DNA of 44,308 nt from Hydrogenimonas sp. (GCF_029932565.1 NZ_JAOZPV010000006.1:1-44308); one strand, 5' to 3'; numbered from the stretch's first letter, positions 30,653-40,687 are shown. The notes: generated from the sequence alone by a model not told the origin. Numbers and translations: made by a program.

Positions 30653-31681
30653 TCACTCCGATACCCATCGTTTCAGGTAGGGCTGGATTTCGAGCAGTTT
30701 CGCCGCCACCTTCGCGTAATCGACCTGCATGATACGGATCGTATCGATCGGTTGCAACTCTTCCGGTATTTCGACATCGGGATGCAGTGGAATCTGCGCA
30801 CAATCGGCGAAGGCGAGTTTGTGCTCGGTCTCCTTCGAAAGAAGGTAGTCGACGAGTCGTCTGGCCTCCTTCGGATGGGGTGCCCCTTTGATCAGCAGAA
30901 CCGCATTGGGGACAATGAAGCAGCCCGGTTCATCGGGTTTCTGATCCGGATAGACCATCGTGACGGGGCGCCCCTGCCGTATCCGATTGACGGCATCGTC
31001 GCTGTCGACAAGGGAAAAGGCGTACCTGCCGGCAGCGACGAAGTCTGCACTCTCTCCGTTGCTGGTGGATAGTGCTACGCCGTTGCGCTTCATCGCGCGC
31101 ATGAACGCATCGGCTCTATCGTCGCCCCAATATGTGAAAAGCGCTGCGATATGGGCTGTCGTGGTACCGAACAGCGGATTGGCGATGACACTTTTTCCGC
31201 GCCATCGGGTTTCGGTATAGGCGAGAATGCTTTCGGGCCTCTCGTTGATACCGCTGTTGACGATGAGAACACGCGCCCGTGCGGAGAAACCGGTCCAGAA
31301 ACCGTCGGGGTCTTTGAATATCTTCGGAATTTCCTTCGCGTTGGGAGAGAGGTAGGGGGCTGATACTCCTTTCTGTTTGAGTATTTCGGCACGGATTGGC
31401 TCGTTGGCCCAGTAGACATCTGCCTGGGGATTGGACTTTTCGGCGATGAGACGGTTCATGACGCCGGTGCTTTTGGCCTCTTCCGTATCGTAGACCGCTT
31501 TGACAGTAATGCCTGTCTCCTTTTCAAAATCTTTCAGAATCGGTTCGGAAAAAACGCGGTCTTCGGAGACATAAACCACCACGACCGGCCTCTTTTCCGT
31601 CATCTCCTGTCCACTCTTCCAGAAAAGCAGAAGTGCGACGACGAGAATGACGATACCGATAATCAAATCCCGCGTTTTCAT
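30653..31681 (-). CDS. fbpA: extracellular solute-binding protein (Fe(3+)/FbpA-like)
   Basis: VVVVYVSEDRVFSEPILKDFEKETGITVKAVYDTEEAKSTGVMNRLIAEKSNPQADVYWANEP; N-terminal membrane segment. Confidence 0.82.
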   Translation of the reverse strand: MKTRDLIIGIVILVVALLLFWKSGQEMTEKRPVVVVYVSEDRVFSEPILKDFEKETGITVKAVYDTEEAKSTGVMNRLIAEKSNPQADVYWANEPIRAEILKQKGVSAPYLSPNAKEIPKIFKDPDGFWTGFSARARVLIVNSGINERPESILAYTETRWRGKSVIANPLFGTTTAHIAALFTYWGDDRADAFMRAMKRNGVALSTSNGESADFVAAGRYAFSLVDSDDAVNRIRQGRPVTMVYPDQKPDEPGCFIVPNAVLLIKGAPHPKEARRLVDYLLSKETEHKLAFADCAQIPLHPDVEIPEELQPIDTIRIMQVDYAKVAAKLLEIQPYLKRWVSE

Positions 31682-32373
31682 GGTCGTTCCTTCTTCATGG
31701 TCAGCGAAAAATTGTCGAAACTGGTCACGGCGTCCGCTTTTGTCCAGAGTCCTACGCCTCCGGCCTTCGTGATGCGACGGTCGGTTTTCGTAAGCAACGG
31801 TTTTCCATCAAGATAGCATGATATTTCGTCGTCATGATGAACGATGCGGATGTGATGCCATTTTTCGGGTGCCAGATGAATGTCTGCAGTCGCCAGCATC
31901 GAGCGTCTGCCATTTTCGACGACATAGAGACGAAAATTCTCTTCGAGAGGATTGAACCGTACAATGTAATAGTTCGAATCGTTCTGAACCCGCCAGATGA
32001 TGCCGCCGCCCTGGTCGACTTTTCCGGCAACCGCTTTGAAACGGACTTCGATGGAACCGTTCAAAAAAGGGATGTGGTCGGTCCAGCAGAGATTGAAAGT
32101 GCTGCCAGAGAGACGGGCCGCTCTTCTCATGGTCAATACGTGGTTGCCGGATGGTGCATACCGCTCTTCAGAGACTTCCCATACCGATGTGCCACCACGT
32201 GCATTGGTCGCACCGGTTTTCCAGCCCTGCGGCAGTTTCCCGGCCGGGATATCGTCGAATGAAACGAAAAGTTGAAACGGATCGCTCCTCTTTCGCGAGT
32301 CGGCTTGACCGAGCACAGGAGTGTGAAAAAGAAACAGCAACGACAGAAAAATGAGAAAAACATTACCGACCAT
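31678..32373 (-). CDS. exported LamG/DUF1080-like (concanavalin-like) protein
   Basis: Signal peptide MVGNVFLIFLSLLFLFHTPVLGQA; LPQGWKTG ... GGGIIWRVQNDSNYYIVRFNPLEENFRLYVVENGRR ... WHHIRIVHHDDEISCYLDGKPLL ... GGVGLWTKADAVTSFDNFSL. 4-nt overlap with fbpA. Confidence 0.7.
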   Translation of the reverse strand: MVGNVFLIFLSLLFLFHTPVLGQADSRKRSDPFQLFVSFDDIPAGKLPQGWKTGATNARGGTSVWEVSEERYAPSGNHVLTMRRAARLSGSTFNLCWTDHIPFLNGSIEVRFKAVAGKVDQGGGIIWRVQNDSNYYIVRFNPLEENFRLYVVENGRRSMLATADIHLAPEKWHHIRIVHHDDEISCYLDGKPLLTKTDRRITKAGGVGLWTKADAVTSFDNFSLTMKKERP

Positions 32374-32535
32374 CTTGCATCTCCTTTCTCTCCGGTATCC
32401 GCTGTGTTGATCGTGCATCCGGAGTGTAAATATGATAGCAGAATTTCTTCCCGTAAGATAATGAGATCAAAAAGATTTTCGGGTTTTAATGCTACTATAT
32501 ATGAAAATGTGTTGAAATTTGGAAGAAGGAGCCAA

Positions 32536-32913
32536 ATGCACTGGTTCGCGGATCTGCTGCAGAGTCATAACGGACTGCTTTTTTTCATAATTCTGGGGTT
32601 CGGCTATCTCGTGGGAAAAGTGGGCGTGAAGGGTTTTTCACTCGGTCCGGTTGCTGGCGTACTGTTCGTGGGCATTGTTTTCGGCCATTACGGTTACCGC
32701 TTCGGTCCCAGTGCCCAGGCCGTCGGGTTCTTTTTCATATTTGCCGTCCCGCTTCTCGGTGCATTGACGGGAGCCATGACGAGCGGGGCGTCGCTCAGTG
32801 TCGTTCTGAAGGAGGCCGATTCCCCGTTGCCGGCTCTGGGATATGCGGGGACCTATGCGATCGCGAACATTCTGCTTGTCTTTGCGGGAAGTCTGATATT
32901 TCTCTTTTCGTAA
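32536..32913 (+). CDS. short AspT/YidE/YbjL-like membrane protein
   Basis: LLFFIILGFGYLVGKVGVKGFSLGPVAGVLFVGIVFGHYGYRFGP ... LLGALTGAMTSGASLSVVLKEADSPLPALGYAGTYAIANILLVFAGSL. ATG 32536 with upstream GAAGGAG SD. Confidence 0.7.
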   Translation: MHWFADLLQSHNGLLFFIILGFGYLVGKVGVKGFSLGPVAGVLFVGIVFGHYGYRFGPSAQAVGFFFIFAVPLLGALTGAMTSGASLSVVLKEADSPLPALGYAGTYAIANILLVFAGSLIFLFS

Positions 32914-33036
32914 GCCGATGCCGTGCAAAGCATGGGTGCAATCTGGCTGAAGGCGCAATATGCGATACTTTTCTAATCTCCTATTAAGCGAAATTTAATT
33001 AAAATTACGGGCTAAATTTTATAGAAGGACAGATAG

Positions 33037-33171
33037 ATGAAACGAACCTATCAACCGCACAACACACCGCGGAAAAGAACACACGGTTTCCGCGCACGCA
33101 TGAAAACCAAGAATGGACGCAAAATCATCAACGCCCGCCGTGCAAAAGGTCGTAAACGATTGGCGGTTTAA
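33037..33171 (+). CDS. rpmH: 50S ribosomal protein L34
   Basis: Read directly (too short for the ORF track): [44 protein letters not shown]. Confidence 0.97.
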   Translation: MKRTYQPHNTPRKRTHGFRARMKTKNGRKIINARRAKGRKRLAV

Positions 33172-33497
33172 TCCATTACGAGTCCCTCAAGCGTACCGCC
33201 GACTTCAACAGAGTTTACAAATCCGACAAACGCTGGCACGACAAAGCGTTTGTCCTGTTTGCGGTACCGGACTCCAAGAGATGCCGAGTCGGTTTTGTCG
33301 CGAGCAAAAAGATCGGCAATGCCGTCAAGCGGGCCCGGGCCAAACGGAGGCTCCGGGCACTTTTTTTAAAAATGGTGCCGCTGCTGAAAGATGGTGAGTA
33401 TGTTCTGGTGGCCAAGCCGCCGGTACTCAACGTCCCTTTCAGCGAACTGGAAAAGGCTTTCAGGCGGGCCATCAAACGATTGGATATTGGGCAATGA
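33159..33497 (+). CDS. rnpA: ribonuclease P protein component, apparent AUU start inside rpmH
   Basis: Frame opens after TAA 33153-33155: (I)[131 protein letters not shown] is the RnpA signature. Missed by the track because there is no ATG. Confidence 0.9.
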   Translation: MGGLIHYESLKRTADFNRVYKSDKRWHDKAFVLFAVPDSKRCRVGFVASKKIGNAVKRARAKRRLRALFLKMVPLLKDGEYVLVAKPPVLNVPFSELEKAFRRAIKRLDIGQ

Positions 33498-33506
33498 GGC
33501 TATGAG

Positions 33507-33848
33507 ATGATCAGAGAGGCATTATCGGGATCTTTGAAGTTTTACCAGAAGTATCTGACACTGCTGGGATTTGGAAGCTGCCGATACTATCCGACCTGTT
33601 CCGAATATGCCAAATGGCAGATCGAAACCAATCCAAACATTTTCAAAGCGATTTTTTCCACAACCCTCCGGATACTCCGATGCAACCAGCTCTTCGACGG
33701 CGGAATCGACTATCCGAAAATCTCCTGTAAACATTTTTCACCCAACCGATCAGACGGCACTATACCCACCATCACCTATTGGTATGTTCCGGAACGGGAT
33801 GGATGCAGAGTTATCAAAAATACTTTTTCGAAAGGCCCATCGTGTTAG
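33507..33848 (+). CDS. yidD: membrane protein insertion efficiency factor YidD
   Basis: FYQKYLTLLGFGSCRYYPTCSEYAKWQIE ... RILRCNQLFDGGIDYP. Confidence 0.93.
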   Translation: MIREALSGSLKFYQKYLTLLGFGSCRYYPTCSEYAKWQIETNPNIFKAIFSTTLRILRCNQLFDGGIDYPKISCKHFSPNRSDGTIPTITYWYVPERDGCRVIKNTFSKGPSC

Positions 33849-33853
33849 AAAAT

Positions 33854-35446
33854 ATGAATACCCAGACACGCGTTGTCATCGCAACGGTGCTCTCCCTGCT
33901 TGTTTTTATCGGATACGACTACTTTTTTATGCCCAAACCGAAACATTTGGCGGATCAGAACAAAACAGTTCAGACCGCTCCGGTCAAAGAGAGATCTGCC
34001 GAAAATGAAACAGCTGCAACTCCTGTTGCCGTGACTCAACCCGAGCCGACGAAACCGGCAGTACAGAAAAAATCGGTCAATGGCCTGCTCAGCGGTGTTG
34101 TCGCGACGGTTGAAACATCGAATGCGACCATCGAGTTCGATGCACTCGGCCGGATATCGCAGATCTATCTGAAAGATATCCAATATCGCACGGAAGAGGG
34201 GGAAGAGCTCAAACTCTTCAACAATCCCCGTATTCCGAAACCTCTTGAAATCCGCTTCAGTGATCCGCAGCTCAACGAACTCGCTTTCAATACGCCCTAT
34301 GCGGTTTCCGTCTCGAAACTCGATGTCAGCGGCGAGAAGCCGGAAGTCATCACGTTTACCCAGAATCTGAACGGATTCGTTGTCGAGAAAAAGATTACGA
34401 TCTATCCGGATCACCATTACGATGTCGCGATCACGATGAGCGAACCGAAACCCTACTTCATCTCTCCGGGTTACCGCCCGGATCTTCGGATCGACAACTA
34501 CACGGTCCACGGTGTCATGATCGAAGAGGCGGACGGTACACTGACGATCATCGACGACGGGGATGCGAAGGGAACCGAAGCGTTCCGAAAAGCGCGCATC
34601 GCCGTCGCGTTCGACCGCTACTATGCGACAGCATTTTACGATTTTGAAAACGGCATGGATGTTGTCGTCAATAAAGATGCCGAAGAGAATCCGATTCTGT
34701 TCATCAAGGGAGAGGGTGCATCCAGGACTCTGCATGGGTATATCGGTCCGAAAGAGTACAAGATTCTGCAGAAAATCCATCCGGAGCTGACGAAAATTAT
34801 CGAATTCGGCTGGTTTACCTTCATCGCCGCTCCAATGTTCAAAGTGCTGATGTGGCTGCACAGTTCCATTCCCAACTGGGGATGGACGATCGTAGCACTG
34901 ACACTGCTGATCCGTCTGATTCTCTATCCGCTTACCTACAAAGGGATGGTATCGATGCACCGTCTCAAACAGCTGCAGCCGAAGATCAAGGAGATTCAGG
35001 CGAAATACAAGGGCGATCCGCAGAAGATGAACATGCATATGATGGAGCTCTACAAGAAGCACAAAGCGAATCCGCTGGGTGGCTGTCTGCCGATGCTTCT
35101 GCAAATCCCGGTCTTCTTTGCCATCTACCGTGTTCTCCTCAATGCGATCGAGCTCAAAGGGGCACCATGGATTCTATGGATTCAGGATCTCTCCGTGATG
35201 GACCCCTATTACGTTCTGCCGATTCTGATGGGTGCATCGATGTGGCTGCATCAGCGGGTGACACCGAGCAACTTTACCGACCCGATGCAGGAGAAGATTT
35301 TCAAATGGCTTCCGATCGTCTTTACCTTCTTCTTCGTCACGTTCCCGGCGGGTCTCGTACTCTACTGGCTTACGAACAACATCTTCTCTGTCGCACAGCA
35401 GCTGATGATCAATCGCATGCTCGAGAAGCAGCCAAAGGCTGAGTAA
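33854..35446 (+). CDS. yidC: membrane protein insertase YidC
   Basis: MNTQTRVVIATVLSLLVFIGYDYFFM ... GWTIVALTLLIRLILYPLTYKGMVSMHRLKQLQPKIKEIQAKYKGDPQKMNMHMMELYKKHKANPLGGCLPMLLQIPVFFAIYRVL. Confidence 0.97.
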   Translation: MNTQTRVVIATVLSLLVFIGYDYFFMPKPKHLADQNKTVQTAPVKERSAENETAATPVAVTQPEPTKPAVQKKSVNGLLSGVVATVETSNATIEFDALGRISQIYLKDIQYRTEEGEELKLFNNPRIPKPLEIRFSDPQLNELAFNTPYAVSVSKLDVSGEKPEVITFTQNLNGFVVEKKITIYPDHHYDVAITMSEPKPYFISPGYRPDLRIDNYTVHGVMIEEADGTLTIIDDGDAKGTEAFRKARIAVAFDRYYATAFYDFENGMDVVVNKDAEENPILFIKGEGASRTLHGYIGPKEYKILQKIHPELTKIIEFGWFTFIAAPMFKVLMWLHSSIPNWGWTIVALTLLIRLILYPLTYKGMVSMHRLKQLQPKIKEIQAKYKGDPQKMNMHMMELYKKHKANPLGGCLPMLLQIPVFFAIYRVLLNAIELKGAPWILWIQDLSVMDPYYVLPILMGASMWLHQRVTPSNFTDPMQEKIFKWLPIVFTFFFVTFPAGLVLYWLTNNIFSVAQQLMINRMLEKQPKAE

Positions 35447-36309
35447 TGAAAAGGTTCGAAGCTTCGACTCTTGAAGAGGCGTATGCGGAGGCTGCCAAAG
35501 AGTTTTCCTGTTCGATTACCGAACTCGATATACAGGTCGTGCAAAACCCCTCCCGCGGGTTTTTGGGATTTGGACGGAAGTCGGCCATCATCGTTGCGGC
35601 AATGCCGTCAAAAAAGAGAAACAGAAACAAAGGCGAGATGCCAAAAAGGCGAAAACAGAAAGCCTCTTCCGAGCCCAGGGAGAGAGTCAAAAATGTTGTA
35701 GAGACCCGTGCCGAGACGGAAGAAAAAATTGCCAAACCGGTTGCCGAGGAAACAGAGCGAGTTGAAAACAAGGAGCCGAAAAAAGAGTTTTCACTGAAGC
35801 GGGATGATGAGATTTTTGGAAATTTCTATACGGAAACCCCGGATATCACGACTGTCGTGGCCGAGATCGAAACGGATATCAACGATCTTTTCGAACACGC
35901 CTGTTTCGATATCGAACCCATCAGGGTGTCGGTTTTCAACGATGAAACGGTTCTTGTGGAGTTTCACGGCAACGACGCGGCGCTGCTGATCGGCAAAGAG
36001 GGGTATCGCTACAAAGCGCTCGCCTATCTTCTCTACAACTGGATTCACAGCAAATATGGCTACAAGGTTCGGCTCGAAATTGCGGAATTTTTGCAAAATC
36101 AGGAAGCGATGATCGAGAACTATCTCCAGCCGGTCATCGAGCGTATTGAAAACGAGGGACGGGGGCAGACCAAAGTACTTGACGGTATTCTCGTCCAGAT
36201 CGCATTGACGCGGCTTCGGGATTACTTCCCGGACAAATATGTGGCTGTGCGAACCAATCGCGAAGGTGGCCGTTACATTATTGTCAACGAGTTTATGGAG
36301 CGCAAGTGA
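35446..36309 (+). CDS. jag: Jag/KhpB family RNA-binding protein (Jag-N, KH, R3H)
   Basis: MKRFEASTLEEAYAEAAKEFSCSITELDIQVVQNPSRGFLGFGRKSAII; KH GNDAALLIGKEGYRYKALAYLLYNWI; located between yidC and mnmE. Confidence 0.9.
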   Translation: MKRFEASTLEEAYAEAAKEFSCSITELDIQVVQNPSRGFLGFGRKSAIIVAAMPSKKRNRNKGEMPKRRKQKASSEPRERVKNVVETRAETEEKIAKPVAEETERVENKEPKKEFSLKRDDEIFGNFYTETPDITTVVAEIETDINDLFEHACFDIEPIRVSVFNDETVLVEFHGNDAALLIGKEGYRYKALAYLLYNWIHSKYGYKVRLEIAEFLQNQEAMIENYLQPVIERIENEGRGQTKVLDGILVQIALTRLRDYFPDKYVAVRTNREGGRYIIVNEFMERK

Positions 36310-37649
36310 GCGACACCATAGCGGCCGTTGCCACCGCCAGTGGGGTGGGATCGGTCGCTATCGTGCGTCTCAGCGGAGGCGGTGCACTCGATATTGCACG
36401 GAAACTTACCAACAAATCCTCTTTGATACCCCGTCATGCCCATCTTTGCAATCTGTATGATTCCAATGATGAACTGATCGACGAAGCCATCGTCATCTGG
36501 TTCAAGGCTCCCCACAGTTTCACTACCGAAGATGTCGTCGAATTCCAGTGTCACGGCGGATCGATCGTGGCGGAGGAGATATTGCGTACGGTGTTGGCAT
36601 ACGGTGCAAGACTGGCGGAACCCGGTGAGTTTACCAGACGTGCGTTCGTTGGCGGTCGGATCGATCTGACGGAGGCGGAAGCGATCGCCAAACTGATCGA
36701 AGCCAAAAGCGAAGATGCCGCCAAAATTCTGGCACGGCAGATGAAGGGAGAGCTCAAAACATTTGTCGATACGATGCGTGACAAACTGATTCGTGCCGTC
36801 GCATTTGCCGAGGTCACGATCGACTATGCCGAAGAGGATCTTCCGGCGGATCTGGTCGACAATCTGCTGCATCAGCTCGAAACGATGGAGGAGCAGATCG
36901 AAACCATCGTGCGATCGAGTGAACGAAGACGCGGCCTGATCGAAGGCTTCAAGGTTGCAATCATCGGCAAACCGAATGTCGGAAAGAGTTCTCTGCTCAA
37001 TGCACTGCTCAATTACGAACGTGCCATCGTGAGCGAGGTGGCGGGAACAACCCGTGATACGATAGAGGAGCAGATCCGTATCGGTACCCATCTGGTACGA
37101 ATCGTCGACACGGCAGGCATTCGTGAGTCGGCCGATACGATCGAAAAGATCGGCATCGCGCGATCGGTGGCCGCGATCGAACAGAGTGATATCGTGATCG
37201 CGATGTTCGATGCCAGCAGGCAGTGGGATGAAGAGGATGAGCAGATTCTCACACTTATCGAACGATATGCCGAAGAGAAAGAGATGATTGTCGTCGTCAA
37301 CAAAACCGATTTGCCGCGCAAACTGGATATCGCGAAAATTGAAACGTACAGCCCGCTCTTTCTGTCACGCGAAAAAAAGGGGGAAGAGATGATCGATGCG
37401 CTCGAAAAGAGACTCTCCCATATGGCGCAGGGCGATGAAATTCTTCTCATTTCCAGCCGGCAGATCGAAGCGGTAAAAGAGGCCAGAAGGGCGATCAGCC
37501 AGGCGAAACAACCTCTTGAGATGGGAGAGCTCGAACTGTTCGCCTTCCATCTGAACGATGCGATCAAGGCGATCAGTTCGATTTCGAAACCAGTGGATTT
37601 TAACGATATTATGGATAAAATGTTTGGTGAATTCTGCCTTGGCAAGTAA
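36306..37649 (+). CDS. mnmE: tRNA modification GTPase MnmE
   Basis: DTIAAVATASGVGSVAIVRLSGG, FTRRAFVGGRIDLTEAEAIAKLIEAKS, GKPNVGKSSLLNALLNYERAIVSEVAGTTRDTIEE, C-terminal FGEFCLGK. GTG start. Confidence 0.97.
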   Translation: MSDTIAAVATASGVGSVAIVRLSGGGALDIARKLTNKSSLIPRHAHLCNLYDSNDELIDEAIVIWFKAPHSFTTEDVVEFQCHGGSIVAEEILRTVLAYGARLAEPGEFTRRAFVGGRIDLTEAEAIAKLIEAKSEDAAKILARQMKGELKTFVDTMRDKLIRAVAFAEVTIDYAEEDLPADLVDNLLHQLETMEEQIETIVRSSERRRGLIEGFKVAIIGKPNVGKSSLLNALLNYERAIVSEVAGTTRDTIEEQIRIGTHLVRIVDTAGIRESADTIEKIGIARSVAAIEQSDIVIAMFDASRQWDEEDEQILTLIERYAEEKEMIVVVNKTDLPRKLDIAKIETYSPLFLSREKKGEEMIDALEKRLSHMAQGDEILLISSRQIEAVKEARRAISQAKQPLEMGELELFAFHLNDAIKAISSISKPVDFNDIMDKMFGEFCLGK

Positions 37650-37717
37650 CGAAATCATGAACATTTGAAGATATTCGCCGATGCTATTGTGTCTTGAGAA
37701 AATAGAGGAGATATTTT

Positions 37718-39517
37718 ATGTGTGGAATAGTCGGATATATCGGTAAAAGAGAGATTAAAAGCCAATTGATCGAAGGGTTGCGCGAACTGGAGTATCGCGG
37801 ATATGACTCGGCTGGCATCGCGGTGATGCAGGAGGGGCATATTCAATCCTTCAAAGCGGTAGGAAAGCTGACCAATCTTGATGAGAAGACGAAAAATTTC
37901 AAAACGGAGGGCCCCGGTGTCGGCATCGGGCATACCCGCTGGGCGACGCACGGCAAGCCGACCGAACTCAATGCCCATCCCCATATGGGTGAATACAGCT
38001 ATGTCGTTCACAATGGTATTATCGAAAACTATCGTGAAATCAAGGAGATGCTCGAGGATCTGGGTGTCAATTTTCTGAGCCAGACCGATACGGAGGTGAT
38101 CGTCCACCTTTTTGAAAGAGAGATGAACCGCTACAGTGATCTTTTCGTAGCATTCAAAGCGACGATCGATCAGCTCGACGGTGCCTATGCCGTCCTTCTC
38201 ATTACACAGAAAGCTCCCGATACGATTTTCTTCGCCCGGAAGGGCTCACCGATGATTATCGGACGAAACAGCAGCAACGAAGTCTTTTTCGCATCCTCCG
38301 ATGCACCGCTGATCGGCGAGGCGGAAGAGGTGGCCTATATGGAGGACGGTACGATCGGCTATGCGACGTCCGGAGAGATCCATGCCGAACCGATCGCTCT
38401 GGGCTTCGTACCCCTTTCGGGCGACAAACTGACTGCCCAGAAGGGCGGCTACCGCTTTTTCATGGAAAAAGAGATATACGAACAGTATCAGGTGGTCAGC
38501 GATACGATGATCGGGCGGGTGCTGGACAATGACATCGTATTCGACGAACTTGACGACACGTTCCTTGAAAATATTTCACGGATCAAAATCTGTGCCTGCG
38601 GGACCAGTTACCACGCGGCGCTGACGTCGAGCTATCTCTTCGAACGGCAGGCAAAGATGCCGGTCAATGTCGAAATCGCCAGCGAATTCCGATACAAAGA
38701 GCCCCTTCTGACCGATGACACGCTCTTTATTGTCATCAGTCAGAGTGGTGAAACGGCCGATACACTGGAAGCGCTCAGAATGGCAAAAGATGCGGGGCTG
38801 AGGACACTGGCCATCTGCAATGTGGACAACTCCTCCATCGTACGTCTTGCCGATGCGACCATTCTGACACGTGCCGGAATCGAAAAGGGGGTTGCCAGTA
38901 CGAAAGCCTTCGCGACGCAGGTCATGGTGCTTTGGATGCTGACGCTTTTCTTCGCCAAAAAACAGGGAACGATCGCGGAGTATACGATGCGCGAAGAGCT
39001 CCGATACATGAGTTACGTGCCCAAAGTGCTTCAGAAGTCTCTCGATGTGCACGAAAAGTGCAAACGCCTCTCAAAACGCTATCTGCATGGTCACGGCTTC
39101 TTTTTTATCGGCCGCGACATCTTTTTCCCGTTGGCGCTGGAAGGTGCGTTGAAGCTCAAGGAGATCAGTTATCTTCACGCAGAAGGGTATCCGGCAGGCG
39201 AAATGAAACATGGCCCGATCGCCCTCGCGGACGCCGAGCTTTTCACGATCGCACTGATGCCCAGAACGCTGCTCTACGACAAAACAAAAAGCAATGTCGA
39301 AGAGCTCAGTGCACGCGATTCGACGATACTCTCGATATCTCCTGAAATGTTCGATCTGGCGGACGATTTCATCCTAACCCATCCGCACAAACATCCGATG
39401 CTTGAATTTTTCGAAATGATGGTTGTCGAACAGCTGCTCGCGATGGAGATCGCGATACGTCTGGGCAACGATGTCGACATGCCCCGCAACCTCGCAAAAA
39501 GTGTCACTGTTGAGTAA
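37718..39517 (+). CDS. glmS: glutamine-fructose-6-phosphate aminotransferase (isomerizing)
   Basis: MCGIVGYIGKREIKSQLIEGLRELEYRGYDSAGIAV, GIGHTRWATHGKPTELNAHPH, two SIS domains, C-terminal PRNLAKSVTVE. Confidence 0.97.
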   Translation: MCGIVGYIGKREIKSQLIEGLRELEYRGYDSAGIAVMQEGHIQSFKAVGKLTNLDEKTKNFKTEGPGVGIGHTRWATHGKPTELNAHPHMGEYSYVVHNGIIENYREIKEMLEDLGVNFLSQTDTEVIVHLFEREMNRYSDLFVAFKATIDQLDGAYAVLLITQKAPDTIFFARKGSPMIIGRNSSNEVFFASSDAPLIGEAEEVAYMEDGTIGYATSGEIHAEPIALGFVPLSGDKLTAQKGGYRFFMEKEIYEQYQVVSDTMIGRVLDNDIVFDELDDTFLENISRIKICACGTSYHAALTSSYLFERQAKMPVNVEIASEFRYKEPLLTDDTLFIVISQSGETADTLEALRMAKDAGLRTLAICNVDNSSIVRLADATILTRAGIEKGVASTKAFATQVMVLWMLTLFFAKKQGTIAEYTMREELRYMSYVPKVLQKSLDVHEKCKRLSKRYLHGHGFFFIGRDIFFPLALEGALKLKEISYLHAEGYPAGEMKHGPIALADAELFTIALMPRTLLYDKTKSNVEELSARDSTILSISPEMFDLADDFILTHPHKHPMLEFFEMMVVEQLLAMEIAIRLGNDVDMPRNLAKSVTVE

Positions 39518-40115
39518 GTGGATCATACTGGCTCTCGTCGTATTGGCGGTTGCCATTCTGTGGCGCCTCAGCAGCAGAAGCATCGCTCCCGTCACGTTTA
39601 CGGAAAGCAGCATGTTTCTGAGATATGGCGATTGCCGCCTCGTACTGCCGTTGAAACGGATCGAAAGGAGACACCGTACCGCCGATGCACTTTCGATCGA
39701 TCGGACGTTCGCGACACTGTTTAATGGGTATACGCTTGTGGATGAAAGGGTTTCGATGCCGGAGAATTATACCTTTGGCAAAGCGACAGATGCCGTGGTG
39801 CGAGCGGTATTCGGACTCGGCAGTGTGGAGAGCCTTGCAAAAAACGACAAGATGGAGATTCTGGAAGGGGTGCAGGCGAATGGTGCTCCACTTCGTGTTT
39901 TGGCAATTTTCAAAGGCAAAAGCGACCTGGAGCTGCTCTATCCGCTGAATGAATCATTGCAGAACATTGTGACGCAGTGTCTCATTGAAGGGAAAGCGAG
40001 CGAGGGGGCGACAGTTTTGAATCATGTTGTCAAAGAAGACGATTCGGAGGTGCCGTTGAGCCGATGGGATCAAAAGCTGTTCGAATTGGATATTTTGATC
40101 AATAAAGATATGTGA
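39510..40115 (+). CDS. membrane-anchored protein, function unknown
   Basis: TM segment WIILALVVLAVAILWRL; TTG start at 39510 overlapping the glmS stop is likelier than the track ATG at 39423. Confidence 0.6.
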   Translation: MSKWIILALVVLAVAILWRLSSRSIAPVTFTESSMFLRYGDCRLVLPLKRIERRHRTADALSIDRTFATLFNGYTLVDERVSMPENYTFGKATDAVVRAVFGLGSVESLAKNDKMEILEGVQANGAPLRVLAIFKGKSDLELLYPLNESLQNIVTQCLIEGKASEGATVLNHVVKEDDSEVPLSRWDQKLFELDILINKDM

Positions 40116-40136
40116 CGGAAAGAGGGGGAGGGGAGG

Positions 40137-40159
40137 AAAAGGGGGCGCTGCCCCCTTTG
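40137..40159. terminator. bidirectional Rho-independent terminator
   Basis: AAAAGGGGGCGCTGCCCCCTTT between convergent genes. Confidence 0.8.
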
Positions 40160-40163
40160 TCGA

Positions 40164-40394
<231 letters not shown>

Positions 40395-40687
40395 TTATAA
40401 AAAATTCGAAAGGATTGAAGCTGTTTTGCGGGTTATAACTCTAATTCGAAGGGTCGAGGTAGAACGGTCACACACAAAGACGAGAATCGAAATCATCTTT
40501 CTTGAGGTGAAGTATAGCTGAAACATCTGCCAATAGCAAGCTTTTTCAAAATTATACATTTCAGAAGGAGAGCGGCGCATCGGAATTTCTGAAATTTTCC
40601 TCTTCTCCCAATCTTTTTCATCAAACAACAAGCACTCTTAGACTATAATCACACCAACTTTTACATTTCATCTGCAAGGGTACCCGT

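Noticed and set aside
33845-35104. 419-codon antisense ORF over yidC
   Set aside because: Mirror frame artefact; YidC motifs decisive.
33037-37649. Possible replication origin near rpmH-rnpA-yidC-mnmE
   Set aside because: No dnaA/dnaN, no cluster of DnaA boxes or AT-rich unwinding region seen; the gene cluster alone is not sufficient.
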